From GWF2-33-9 sp964500435 (GTDB lineage: Bacteria; Bacteroidota; Ignavibacteria; Kapaibacteriales; UBA2268), in assembly GCA_964500435.1 (NCBI GenBank), contig CAZCNL010000003.1, forward strand, positions 186,001 to 250,000: DNA of 64,000 nucleotides. The letters run 5' to 3'. A model generated the notes under the pieces. It was not told the DNA's origin, searched no databases, and worked only from the letters and a program-made list of their open reading frames with translations. Position 1 is the first letter of the stretch. Every line of letters starts with the position of its first letter. The position numbers and the translations under genes are program-made. This document shows positions 15,720 through 24,157 of this stretch, in pieces.

Positions 15720-16319
15720 TTAAAAAATTATATTATCGATTTGAAAAAAAATATGATTTTCGATATCAATCATTGAATTAATTAAATGGATAGATTGGAA
15801 GGAATGTATATCAGAAATTCGCAAATCTGCAGTTTTAATGCGGTTTTCCGCAATATAAAGAGACCGTTTTGTACCATTTAGCAATGGGGTTTTAGGTGTG
15901 TAAAAATCACTGCCATCAAAAAACAATAAATTCGCAAAAGTAGCATCAGTAAATCGATTAGAGATAATAATTGCAGCGGCAAAATCTGGTGGTATACTTT
16001 TCTCAATAATGTTGAAAAAACTTCTGTTAGAATATTTCAAAGAATAATCGAATGAGTTTGAATAGAATAATTTCAAATATTTAAAAGTAGGCAAAGAGTA
16101 AGACGTAATCTTATGTTCCGTAATTTTTACATCATAATCGATACGCAATTTATATAATCCAAAATGAGGTAATTGAATATTTTTGAAAAAATTTTCAAAA
16201 TCTTGAACAGATGAATCGATACCTAATGCTTTACGAGAATGAATAATCCGAGCAAAGTGAGCATCCAAATTTATTGGCTTACCATTTAAAACCTTGATTG
16301 ATTCAAACAATAGGGACAT
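15720..16319 (-). CDS. pabC: Aminotransferase class IV, probable 4-amino-4-deoxychorismate lyase
   Basis: A 199-residue PLP enzyme expected to split aminodeoxychorismate into 4-aminobenzoate and pyruvate for folate synthesis. The N-terminus FESIKVLNGKPINLDAHFAR is the class IV start. The catalytic Lys is in SLKYSNRS, aligned with the 'K.lNR' of the lyase family. FTDATFANLLFF and YTPKTPLLNGTKR correspond to the cofactor-binding 'tE....Nlf' and 'TP.l..G..R' segments. It is shorter than the usual 260-270 residues. It overlaps pabB by 17 bases, which supports this substrate assignment over a branched-chain aminotransferase. Confidence 0.85.
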   Translation of the reverse strand: MSLLFESIKVLNGKPINLDAHFARIIHSRKALGIDSSVQDFENFFKNIQLPHFGLYKLRIDYDVKITEHKITSYSLPTFKYLKLFYSNSFDYSLKYSNRSFFNIIEKSIPPDFAAAIIISNRFTDATFANLLFFDGSDFYTPKTPLLNGTKRSLYIAENRIKTADLRISDIHSFQSIHLINSMIDIENHIFFQIDNIIF

Positions 16320-17277
16320 AAACTTTATTAATTAATTCTAAATATTCATTATTACAATTACTTTGAGTAGTGATACCACCGCCACTTTTGAAAATAAATT
16401 GATTATTATTAATTTCAATAAAACGAATAAGCACGAAAGAATTGAGAGAATCACCATCAAAAAGCCCGGCAATGCCGGTGTAAAAGCCACGTTCGTAATT
16501 TTCAACTTCTTCGATAATATTGCAGGTGCGAGTTTTTGGTGCACCCGTAACGCTTCCAGCAGGCAACAATTTAAAAAGAATGTTGCCAATATATTCACTC
16601 CAATTGCTGTCCAAAACACCTTGAATATGGCTACTTGTTTGCCAAAGGTGTCCTTTTTTTGAAGAAATCAATTCAAAATATCTAAAATTAACTACATGAA
16701 CTTGTTTTGCCACGATAGAAAGGTCATTTCGAATTAAATCAACAATAGTGTAATGTTCCGCCAATTCCTTTTTATCATTAAAAAGTATTTCGAACGAATT
16801 AGGTATTGATGCATCAAGAGTACCTTTCATTGGAAAACTCGAAATAGTATTATCTTTAATTTTAATAAATATTTCTGGTGAAAAACAAACAAATTTATTT
16901 TTTAATAATAATTTATAACGAGCAGAAACTGAATAAAAAATTTCCTCTAAATTGTAATTAGTTTCAATTTTTGTGGGAAAAGTTAAGTTCAACAGGTAAG
17001 AGTCACCATTTTGAAGATGAGCTAATACCTTTTCAAAAGCCTTTTGATATGAATTATAATCGACAGGAAACTTATTAAATGAAAAAGGTTTCAATACATT
17101 TTTATTTGTTTTTATGTTAGCAAAACCTTCAAAGTCAAAAAGAAGACTACTTTCATCAATTTCATTAATCGGAATTATAAAATTTTCTTCTAAATTATAT
17201 TTTATAATAAACAAAAAGGGAATTTTATTTTTCCCTAATTTATTCATTAAAGAGATTGAATCAATTTTTGAAAACAT
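16303..17277 (-). CDS. pabB: Aminodeoxychorismate synthase component I
   Basis: This 324-residue chorismate-binding enzyme aminates chorismate to 4-amino-4-deoxychorismate using ammonia from PabA. The Lys of FPMKGT (family PIKGT) forms the covalent intermediate and separates PabB from anthranilate synthase TrpE. Other signatures are HYTIVDLIRNDLS, LLPAGSVTGAPKTR and FKSGGGITTQS. It is about 100 residues shorter than E. coli PabB because the N-terminal beta domain is reduced, as in many Bacteroidota. It overlaps pabC and is divergent from pabA across 90 bases. Confidence 0.93.
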   Translation of the reverse strand: MFSKIDSISLMNKLGKNKIPFLFIIKYNLEENFIIPINEIDESSLLFDFEGFANIKTNKNVLKPFSFNKFPVDYNSYQKAFEKVLAHLQNGDSYLLNLTFPTKIETNYNLEEIFYSVSARYKLLLKNKFVCFSPEIFIKIKDNTISSFPMKGTLDASIPNSFEILFNDKKELAEHYTIVDLIRNDLSIVAKQVHVVNFRYFELISSKKGHLWQTSSHIQGVLDSNWSEYIGNILFKLLPAGSVTGAPKTRTCNIIEEVENYERGFYTGIAGLFDGDSLNSFVLIRFIEINNNQFIFKSGGGITTQSNCNNEYLELINKVYVPIV

Positions 17278-17367
17278 AGTAAAAGAGTTTAGTCAAGGCA
17301 AAATTACAATAAATTTATGGAATAAAATTCTAAGTTAACCGATATGAACAAACTTTGAAGCCTCATA

Positions 17368-17931
17368 ATGAAGATATTATTAATAGATAACAATGATTCA
17401 TTTACGATGAATTTAGCACAAATATTCGAGGAGCTTAATGCAAAAATTGATATAATAAGCTACGATTTATTGCAAATTAGTGAAGTGGAAAGTTACACTC
17501 GAATAGTTTTTTCGCCTGGTCCTGGTTTAGTTTGGGAATACGAGAAACTTTTTGAATTATTAAAAAATTATGGAAAATATAAAAATATACTGGGAATATG
17601 TTTAGGTCACCAAGTAATTGGTGTAAATTACGGAGCTAAATTAATAAAATTGAAAAATGTCGAACACGGTAAGAAAAGCCGAAATTTGATTATCCAAGAA
17701 GATGATATTTTTAAAAATATACCAAATGAATTTGAAGTTGGGCGGTATCATTCTTGGGCATTATCAGAAGAGAAATTTCCCGAAGAATTGGAAATAATAT
17801 GTAAAAGTGATGATAATATAATTATGGGAATCAAACACAAAGAATATAATATAATTGGCCTGCAGTTTCATCCGGAATCAATAATTACTCAATACGGTAA
17901 AGAAATTTTGTATAATTGGATGCATTTATAA
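17368..17931 (+). CDS. pabA: Glutamine amidotransferase, aminodeoxychorismate synthase component II
   Basis: This 187-residue class I amidotransferase supplies ammonia to PabB. It has the oxyanion segment SPGPGL, the nucleophile Cys in GICLGHQVIG and the catalytic HPES near the end. It is transcribed divergently from pabB/pabC, so the three form a split pab locus. The product could also serve anthranilate synthase, as dual-use PabA/TrpG proteins do. Its end overlaps the end of the convergent ppx/gppA-type gene by six bases. Confidence 0.9.
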   Translation: MKILLIDNNDSFTMNLAQIFEELNAKIDIISYDLLQISEVESYTRIVFSPGPGLVWEYEKLFELLKNYGKYKNILGICLGHQVIGVNYGAKLIKLKNVEHGKKSRNLIIQEDDIFKNIPNEFEVGRYHSWALSEEKFPEELEIICKSDDNIIMGIKHKEYNIIGLQFHPESIITQYGKEILYNWMHL

Positions 17932-18843
17932 AAGATTTGAATTCTTCAAATAATCAATGATTACACCAAAACGCAATCCTTTGCTTGAAATGTAAATTGA
18001 TTTTTTTGTTAATAAATTTTGTAAAGTTAAAAGAATTAGTTGACCAGAAATCAAAATTTCTGCTCGTTTCAAATTTATATTAAATTGATGAGAAAGCTCG
18101 AGTGGAGTGTATTGGCAAAGTTCTTTGAATAATGCTAAATTAGTTTCGTAGTCGATTATTATTTTGTCGATTATATTTGCGTCATAAATTTTACTTCGAG
18201 ATAAAATAAATCCCAAAGTAGTTATTGTACCGCCAATACCAATTATTTTTGAAGAATTATACTTATCTATAGAATTAAAAGTTGTAAGCAAAAAATCTTT
18301 TGCATTATTTATATTTGTTTCAGAATAGTTAAAATCTGGGAAAAAGATTTCTTGAAGTTTCGAAGCACCAATTGGAAATGAGATTTTATCGAAAATATGA
18401 GTATTTGAACCGATAAGAAGTTCTGTACTACCGCCACCAATATCGATAGTTGTAACAATTTCATTATCTTTTAAATTATCAAAAGTAGCCCCTAAAAAGC
18501 TTAAATAAGATTCTTCTTCACCGGTTAGTATTTTAATTTTATAGCCAAGTTCAGCGGAAAGTAATTGACGGATTTCATCTCCATTTTTCGCTTGACGCAA
18601 AACAGCAGTAGAGACAGGCAAAACAATATCTGGATTATAAAGAGCAATTTTTTGTTTAAAATTTCTAAGTGAAACAATTGCTCTATTTAAAGCATCGTCA
18701 GAAACAATTTGCGATTTAGCGAGGTTTTCGCCAAGGCGAGGAATATCGAATTCCTGCTCTAAAATTTCAATTTTGCCATCTGAAAATTCAATAATTAACA
18801 GAATGAATGAATTTGTACCAATATCAATAGATGCAATTTTCAT
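17926..18843 (-). CDS. Ppx/GppA-family exopolyphosphatase/guanosine pentaphosphatase
   Basis: A 305-residue actin-fold phosphatase of the short, single-domain-pair Ppx/GppA type. The phosphate-1 loop is IDIGTNSFILLI at the N-terminus, the phosphate-2 motif is TIDIGGGSTELLIG, and the conserved ITGEEE-like segment appears as LTGEEESYLSFLGA. It hydrolyses inorganic polyphosphate and/or pppGpp; the sequence does not decide which. It ends six bases before prmA's product frame begins downstream on the same strand, i.e. prmA precedes it in a two-gene operon. Confidence 0.9.
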   Translation of the reverse strand: MKIASIDIGTNSFILLIIEFSDGKIEILEQEFDIPRLGENLAKSQIVSDDALNRAIVSLRNFKQKIALYNPDIVLPVSTAVLRQAKNGDEIRQLLSAELGYKIKILTGEEESYLSFLGATFDNLKDNEIVTTIDIGGGSTELLIGSNTHIFDKISFPIGASKLQEIFFPDFNYSETNINNAKDFLLTTFNSIDKYNSSKIIGIGGTITTLGFILSRSKIYDANIIDKIIIDYETNLALFKELCQYTPLELSHQFNINLKRAEILISGQLILLTLQNLLTKKSIYISSKGLRFGVIIDYLKNSNLL

Positions 18844-18849
18844 AAAAGA

Positions 18850-19689
18850 TTAAGAATGAAAAGCAATAGCTACCCATTCAGCTTCCTGAATAACTTTAAT
18901 TAATTGAAAACCAATTTTCAAAGCTTCATCAATAACTTCTTGGGAATCATAAACCAAAATGCCCGAAACTAAGAGTAGACCTTTTGATTGAGCTAAAGAT
19001 TTGTAAAATTTAGGCAAATTTTCTTTAATTAAATTAGCATATAAATTTGCACAAATACCATCAGCAGCAGGCAAAGAAATTTCGTCCACATCGACTTCTT
19101 CGATTTTTACGATATTTTCGACATCATTTGCCTGAACATTTTCAATCGAGTTTTCAACAGCCCAAGAATTATTATCGAAAGCATAAACTTTAGAGGCTCC
19201 AAGTTTTGCAGCAATGATAGCTAAAACTCCAGTACCGGTTCCTGCGTCAATCCAAAATTGATTTGGTTGAACAAATTCTTCCATTAATTTCGCAATTAAG
19301 CGAGTAGTTTCGTGTTGTCCGGTTCCGAAAGACATTTTTGGATTTATTATGATTGGGATTTGTGCGTCAGTTTCGTGTTTTTTCCATTCAGGTGTAATTG
19401 CAATTTTAGGTGAGATATCAATTACAGGGACATTTTTTTCCCATTCTTCGTTCCAATTTTGTGGAGAAATAACATCTTCCGCAATTATGGAAATATCGGG
19501 ATAAATAGATTTACATGCATCGAGCAATTCTTGTTTAACATTATTATCCCAAACTGCATTATCAAATGTAATAATTAACTTATCGAAATCTTCTCTGATT
19601 CCGAGAATAGAAAAGTCCATCAAAGTAGCAATGATAAGTTCGAAATTTTCTTCAGGAACAGAGAGAGTTATATTTCTAAATTCTTTCAT
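18850..19689 (-). CDS. prmA: Ribosomal protein L11 methyltransferase
   Basis: This 279-residue SAM-dependent methyltransferase trimethylates ribosomal protein L11. The SAM-binding motif is IDAGTGTGVLAIIAAKLG, followed by VYAFDNNSWAVENS. The substrate-binding PKMSFGTGQHETTR segment is diagnostic of PrmA. NLYANLIKENLP corresponds to the catalytic 'NI.a..l' motif, with Leu-Tyr where Ile is usual. It begins a minus-strand pair with the Ppx/GppA gene, six bases apart. Confidence 0.92.
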   Translation of the reverse strand: MKEFRNITLSVPEENFELIIATLMDFSILGIREDFDKLIITFDNAVWDNNVKQELLDACKSIYPDISIIAEDVISPQNWNEEWEKNVPVIDISPKIAITPEWKKHETDAQIPIIINPKMSFGTGQHETTRLIAKLMEEFVQPNQFWIDAGTGTGVLAIIAAKLGASKVYAFDNNSWAVENSIENVQANDVENIVKIEEVDVDEISLPAADGICANLYANLIKENLPKFYKSLAQSKGLLLVSGILVYDSQEVIDEALKIGFQLIKVIQEAEWVAIAFHS

Positions 19690-19770
19690 AATAAAGTGTA
19701 ATATTTAAAAAATTAAAAAATCAAAATTTAAAAAAAGTCAATCGTCAAAATTAAAAAGATAAAATCAATA

Positions 19771-20289
19771 ATGGAAAAAATACTCAAAAATAAGTTAGAA
19801 AAAATAAAGTTACTTGCAATGGATGTAGATGGCACATTGACTGATGCATCAATGTATTACACCAAAGATGGTGAATATATGAAGAAATTTTCCACTCGTG
19901 ATGGAATGGGAATGAAATTGCTACAACAAATTGGTTTAAAGACGGCAATTGTAACTACTGAAATAAGTGAAATTGTTATGGCAAGAGCGAAAAAATTGAA
20001 TGTTGATAAAGTAATTATGGGTTCGACATCAAAAGATAAAGATATTGAAGCATATTGCAAAGAAATAAATATATCTCTCGAAGAAGTTGCATATATAGGG
20101 GATGATGTAAACGACATTCCAATCATTGAAAAAGCAGGGTTTTCAGCCTGTCCTGCCGATGCTTCCAGATTCGTAAAAAATGCAGTTGATTATATTTGCC
20201 AAGCCAATGGAGGGAATGGAGCGGTTCGAGAAATTGCAGAAATGATCTTTGAGGTAAAATCAATACCAATAAAATGGCAAACAGATTAA
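19771..20289 (+). CDS. kdsC: 3-deoxy-D-manno-octulosonate 8-phosphate phosphatase
   Basis: This 172-residue HAD-superfamily phosphatase releases Kdo from Kdo 8-phosphate for lipopolysaccharide synthesis. HAD motif I is AMDVDGTLTDASMYY, motif II the Thr in AIVTTE, and motif III/IV GDDVNDIPIIEKAG with CPADA following, all typical of KdsC tetramers. It is a stand-alone KdsC without the KdsD isomerase fusion. It supports a Kdo-containing outer membrane. Confidence 0.93.
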   Translation: MEKILKNKLEKIKLLAMDVDGTLTDASMYYTKDGEYMKKFSTRDGMGMKLLQQIGLKTAIVTTEISEIVMARAKKLNVDKVIMGSTSKDKDIEAYCKEINISLEEVAYIGDDVNDIPIIEKAGFSACPADASRFVKNAVDYICQANGGNGAVREIAEMIFEVKSIPIKWQTD

Positions 20290-20369
20290 TTAATTTAAAA
20301 AAAATAAAATTAAATTTATAAATTAACGTTAATAAATTGAAATAATAATATTTCTTTAAGGAGGAAATT

Positions 20370-20765
20370 ATGTCACATTCAGAACAACAAAACGATTTTT
20401 TGAAAGGATTAGTAATTGGTTCTGTTGTAGGTGGAGCAATAGGAGCATTGGTTGCATTATTGTACGCACCAAAGCCAGGAAGTGAAATTCGCAAACAAAT
20501 AGTTGAAACGACTGCTGATATTTATGGTAAAGCACAAGATTATATTTCAACTGCAACTGAAAAAGTAAGGGAAAATTCTGCAACAGCATTTAATGAAGGT
20601 AAAGAAAAAGCTCAAGCAATAGTCGAATCAGCTAAAAAACAGGCTGAGGAATTGATTCATCAAGCTGAGGGAATATTATCGGATGCAAAGCAAAAAGGCA
20701 GTCAAGTGCAAAGTGGATTGAAGGCTGGTGTTGAAGCTTTCAAAGCAGAAATGAAATCAGAATAA
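20370..20765 (+). CDS. YtxH-domain small membrane-associated protein
   Basis: A 131-residue protein with a strong ribosome site (AAGGAGG, six bases before ATG). A Gly-rich N-terminal transmembrane segment (VIGSVVGGAIGALVALLYAP) followed by KPGSEIRKQI is the YtxH signature. The rest is an amphipathic, Ala/Lys/Glu-rich helix, probably a coiled coil. The role of this family is unclear; it is often linked to envelope stress. It is 19 bases upstream of a second coiled-coil membrane protein, suggesting an operon. Confidence 0.85.
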   Translation: MSHSEQQNDFLKGLVIGSVVGGAIGALVALLYAPKPGSEIRKQIVETTADIYGKAQDYISTATEKVRENSATAFNEGKEKAQAIVESAKKQAEELIHQAEGILSDAKQKGSQVQSGLKAGVEAFKAEMKSE

Positions 20766-20784
20766 TAACTAAAAACGGTGAATT

Positions 20785-21219
20785 ATGCAACTGCTTTTAG
20801 TAGTAGGAACAATAGCAATTATAGTTTTTATAATTGTTCTAATTTATATGATTGTCTTTATTTTCAAATCAACAAAACTTATTGAAGATACCAGAGAACA
20901 AATAACTGAACAATCAAAGCAATTTGGTGAAACTTTAGAAAAAGTGGATAGTTTAATAGTTGATATAAACAAATTTGTTCGACAAGCATCTGTTAGTTTG
21001 GAAAAGATAGACAATATGGCGGATGGTATTCAAGTATTTATTACAAAAGTAGATTCAAAAGCGAATAATCTCGTTGAATCAATGAGTGATGTTGGAAATG
21101 TTATGCAAAATATAATATTTTCCATTGAACGGGTTATTTCTTTTGTAACCAATATTGGAGATTTTGCAAGTAAAATAAGGTCTTTTCTTCCTTCAAGAAA
21201 ACCAAAACAAAATAATTAA
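20785..21219 (+). CDS. Membrane-anchored coiled-coil protein (DUF948-like)
   Basis: A 144-residue protein with one N-terminal transmembrane helix (about residues 2-28) followed by heptad-like helices and a basic tail (SRKPKQ). The layout resembles DUF948 proteins, which commonly sit next to YtxH genes in Firmicutes and Bacteroidota, as here. No enzymatic motif is present. It ends just before a strong terminator. Confidence 0.7.
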   Translation: MQLLLVVGTIAIIVFIIVLIYMIVFIFKSTKLIEDTREQITEQSKQFGETLEKVDSLIVDINKFVRQASVSLEKIDNMADGIQVFITKVDSKANNLVESMSDVGNVMQNIIFSIERVISFVTNIGDFASKIRSFLPSRKPKQNN

Positions 21220-21233
21220 GTGTTAAAAAGATT

Positions 21234-21287
21234 AAGGAAGTATGTAACAAAAAAGGAAAACCCGTTTTTGCATACTTCCTTTTTTTA
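21234..21287 (+). terminator. Intrinsic terminator or attenuator immediately before nadE
   Basis: A perfect 11-bp stem (AAGGAAGTATG / CATACTTCCTT, 21234-21244 and 21271-21281) is followed by a T run. The 26-base loop contains a small inner AAAA/TTTT stem. It closes the YtxH/DUF948 pair, but its T run ends only about 11 bases before the nadE ATG, so it could also control nadE. Confidence 0.85.
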
Positions 21288-21297
21288 AAAGAAGAAT

Positions 21298-23247
21298 ATG
21301 AAAATTAATTTACTACAACATAACTTAATTAGAATTGCAACAGCTTCACCAGAGTTGCGATTAGCAGATGTCAATTTTAATTTAAAAGAGATAATTCGAT
21401 TAATTGGAAAAGCAAATGATGAAAAAGCTTCATTAATTGTATTTCCAGAATTGTCAATTACTGGCTATTCATGTGGGGATTTATTTTTTCAAAATGAATT
21501 AATTGAAGCTGCTTTTAACGGGTTAAAATTATTATTACAATATTCTAAAGAAAAAGATATAATTATTATTTGTGGCTTGCCCTTGTCCATTGATAATAAA
21601 TTATACAATACTGCACCTGTTATTTTTAATGGTAATATTTTGGGAATTGCAGTAAAATCATACATACCAAATACTAATGAATTTTACGAAAAAAGATGGT
21701 TTTCATCAGCATTTGATTTAAATAGTAAAACAATAATAATCGACAATCAAGAAGTTCCTATAGGTAACAATTTAATTTTTCGTGCAAAAAATAATCCAAA
21801 ATTTACTTTTGGAATTGAAATTTGTGAAGACCTTTGGGCTGTGAAACCAATAAGTTCAGATTTAGTAATTGGTGGAGCAAAAATAATTTTAAATTTATCT
21901 GCAAGTAATGAATTATTGGGCAAAAAAGAATATAGAAAGCAATTGGTACAAGGTCAATCTAGCAGAACTAATTCAATTTATGCATATACATCTGCATCAG
22001 TTTGGGAATCTACAACTGATTTAGTCTTTGCAGGTAATATGATGATTTATGAGAATGCATCTTTACTCGGAGAATCCGAGCGATTTAGTTTTGAAAGCCA
22101 ACTACTATTTGCAGATTGTGACCTTGACAAAGTTATAAATGAAAGACTTAAAAACAATACATTTAATGAGAAATATCCTAAAGAATTTATTTATTGTTAC
22201 TTTGAAGCTAAAGATAAAGAAGTAAATAAACTTTATAAAAAAATATCTCCAACTCCATTTTTGCCAGAAACAAAAGAAAAAATTAAGCAAGTATGCGAAG
22301 AGATTATCCTCTTGCAATCAAATGCTTTAGCAAGGCGGTTAAAACATATTAACTCAGACAAAGTAATTATTGGTATTTCCGGAGGTGTCGATTCTACTCT
22401 TGCATTATTAGTTGCATACGAAACATTCAACAAATTGAAATTTGATTTAAATGGAATTTTTGGAATATCGATGCCGGGTTTTGGTACAACACTTCGCACA
22501 AAATCGAATGCTGAACAACTTGCTCAAAAACTTGGGATTTCATTTCAAATAATTCCAATTCATAATTCGACTGCTGAGCACTTTGTTGATATTGGACACG
22601 ATGAAGAAAATCATAACATAGTTTATGAAAATGCACAAGCACGAAGAAGGACACATATTTTAATGGATTTAGCAAATAAATATAATGGAATTGTTGTTGG
22701 TACAGGAGATTTATCTGAAATTGCTTTAGGGTGGAATACGTTCAATGCTGACCATATTTCTATGTATAATGTAAATGCTACTGTACCTAAAACACTTATT
22801 AAAACTTTGATTAAATGGTACGCTGAAAATAAATTTGATTTAGAAACAAGAGAAATTTTGTATGATATACTTGATACACCGATTTCTCCTGAACTTTTAC
22901 CTGCTGACGAAAAAGGGACGATAAGCCAAGAAACAGAAAAAATAATAGGTGATTATCAATTACATGACTTTTTCTTATATTACGGTATTCGATTTGGTTT
23001 AAGTCCGAAGAAAGTTTTACTTTATGCTCAAATTGCTTTTGAATCTCAATTTACATTTGAATATATTAAAAACACATTATTAATCTTTTATGAAAGATTT
23101 TTTAAAAATCAATTTAAGCGGAATTGCTTTACAGATGGTGTAAAAATAGGAACAGTTTCGCTTTCTCCCCGTGGTGATTGGCGAATGCCAAGTGATACTT
23201 CATATCATACCATAATAAATGAGTTAATATCAACCAAAAAATTTTAA
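21298..23247 (+). CDS. nadE: Glutamine-dependent NAD+ synthetase
   Basis: This 649-residue enzyme converts nicotinic acid adenine dinucleotide to NAD+ using glutamine. The N-terminal nitrilase-type glutaminase domain (about 1-285) has the triad Glu51 (FPELSITGYS), Lys120 and Cys176 (IEICEDLWA). The C-terminal synthetase domain has the ATP PP-loop SGGVDS at 361-366, then GTGDLSEIALGW and the DELLP-like SPELLPADE segment. The length is typical. AGAAG lies five bases before the start. It is preceded at once by a terminator-like hairpin. Confidence 0.96.
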   Translation: MKINLLQHNLIRIATASPELRLADVNFNLKEIIRLIGKANDEKASLIVFPELSITGYSCGDLFFQNELIEAAFNGLKLLLQYSKEKDIIIICGLPLSIDNKLYNTAPVIFNGNILGIAVKSYIPNTNEFYEKRWFSSAFDLNSKTIIIDNQEVPIGNNLIFRAKNNPKFTFGIEICEDLWAVKPISSDLVIGGAKIILNLSASNELLGKKEYRKQLVQGQSSRTNSIYAYTSASVWESTTDLVFAGNMMIYENASLLGESERFSFESQLLFADCDLDKVINERLKNNTFNEKYPKEFIYCYFEAKDKEVNKLYKKISPTPFLPETKEKIKQVCEEIILLQSNALARRLKHINSDKVIIGISGGVDSTLALLVAYETFNKLKFDLNGIFGISMPGFGTTLRTKSNAEQLAQKLGISFQIIPIHNSTAEHFVDIGHDEENHNIVYENAQARRRTHILMDLANKYNGIVVGTGDLSEIALGWNTFNADHISMYNVNATVPKTLIKTLIKWYAENKFDLETREILYDILDTPISPELLPADEKGTISQETEKIIGDYQLHDFFLYYGIRFGLSPKKVLLYAQIAFESQFTFEYIKNTLLIFYERFFKNQFKRNCFTDGVKIGTVSLSPRGDWRMPSDTSYHTIINELISTKKF

Positions 23248-23349
23248 TAAAATATTGTTAATTTAATAATTTTTATTAAATTATAGCATTTAATAAATGT
23301 GAATATGAAATAATTATTAATAATTTTAATTCAATGATACAAAATAATT

Positions 23350-24063
23350 ATGATACTTTTTAATGAAGCAAATCCAATTAAAATCGTGATAGCCGACGAC
23401 CATGAAATCGTAAGAGTGGGAATGAAAAAGCTTTTGTCTTTTACTAAGATTTTACAAATATTAGATGAAGCTTCAAATGGGATTGAATTAATTGAAAAAT
23501 GCAAAATACATCAACCAAATGTTGCAATAGTAGATATTTTTATGCCCAAAATGACTGGTATTGAAGCAATTCCTAAAATTCGCAAGGAAAGCCCCGACAC
23601 TTTCATAATTATGTTAACTGCATTCGAGGATTTACACCATGTCGAACTTGCACTTTCTGTTGGTGCAGATGGCTATTTAACAAAAGGCGTTTCTTCGAAT
23701 ATTATTCAAGAAGCAGTATTGAAGGTTGTAAACGGAGAAAGAGTTTTTAGTAAATCAATAATGAAATTAATCCGTGATCAAAGAATGACTTATGACCAAA
23801 CTAATGATGAAAATGTCGCTTTAACAAAACGAGAAAATGAAATATTGAAACTTGTTGCTGAAGGAAAATCAAATAAACAAATAGCAGAAGAATTGCAACT
23901 AAGCGTAAGAACAGTGGAGACTCATAGGCACAATTTAATTAAAAAACTTGGCATAAAAAATGCATCTCAATTAGTAAAATTTGCAGTTTTAAATTCAATA
24001 AATAAAAGTGAAACAGAAATAGAGTGTAATAAAGAAATTAATTTTAAGAATGAAATTGATTAA
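23350..24063 (+). CDS. NarL/LuxR-family response regulator
   Basis: A 237-residue transcription factor with an intact receiver: Asp16-Asp17, phosphoacceptor Asp62 (AIVDIFMPKMTG), Thr90 and Lys112 (GYLTKGVS). Residues about 155-215 are a LuxR-type helix-turn-helix (LTKRENEILKLVAEGKSNKQ, VRTVETHRHNLIKKLGI). It is immediately upstream of a secreted C1q-domain protein gene whose promoter has two TACGTA sites. It is a candidate for binding those sites, but this is inference. No kinase is adjacent. Confidence 0.93.
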   Translation: MILFNEANPIKIVIADDHEIVRVGMKKLLSFTKILQILDEASNGIELIEKCKIHQPNVAIVDIFMPKMTGIEAIPKIRKESPDTFIIMLTAFEDLHHVELALSVGADGYLTKGVSSNIIQEAVLKVVNGERVFSKSIMKLIRDQRMTYDQTNDENVALTKRENEILKLVAEGKSNKQIAEELQLSVRTVETHRHNLIKKLGIKNASQLVKFAVLNSINKSETEIECNKEINFKNEID

Positions 24064-24064
24064 T

Positions 24065-24110
24065 TACGTATTACTACGTATATATATAATGTTAGATAAT
24101 GCTAATTTTG
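24065..24110 (+). promoter_or_regulatory. Promoter with paired TACGTA sites upstream of the C1q-domain protein
   Basis: TACGTA occurs at 24065-24070 and 24075-24080, 10 bases apart. TAATTTTG (24103-24110) matches the Bacteroidota -7 element; the predicted start is near 24117. The distal site is centred about 36 bases upstream of the -7 element, nearly the same distance as the proximal site of the array before the receiver gene (about 37). No clear -33 element is seen. Confidence 0.5.
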
Positions 24111-24157
24111 AATGCATTATTTTATCAATTAAATAGAATAATAAAACAAATATAAAT

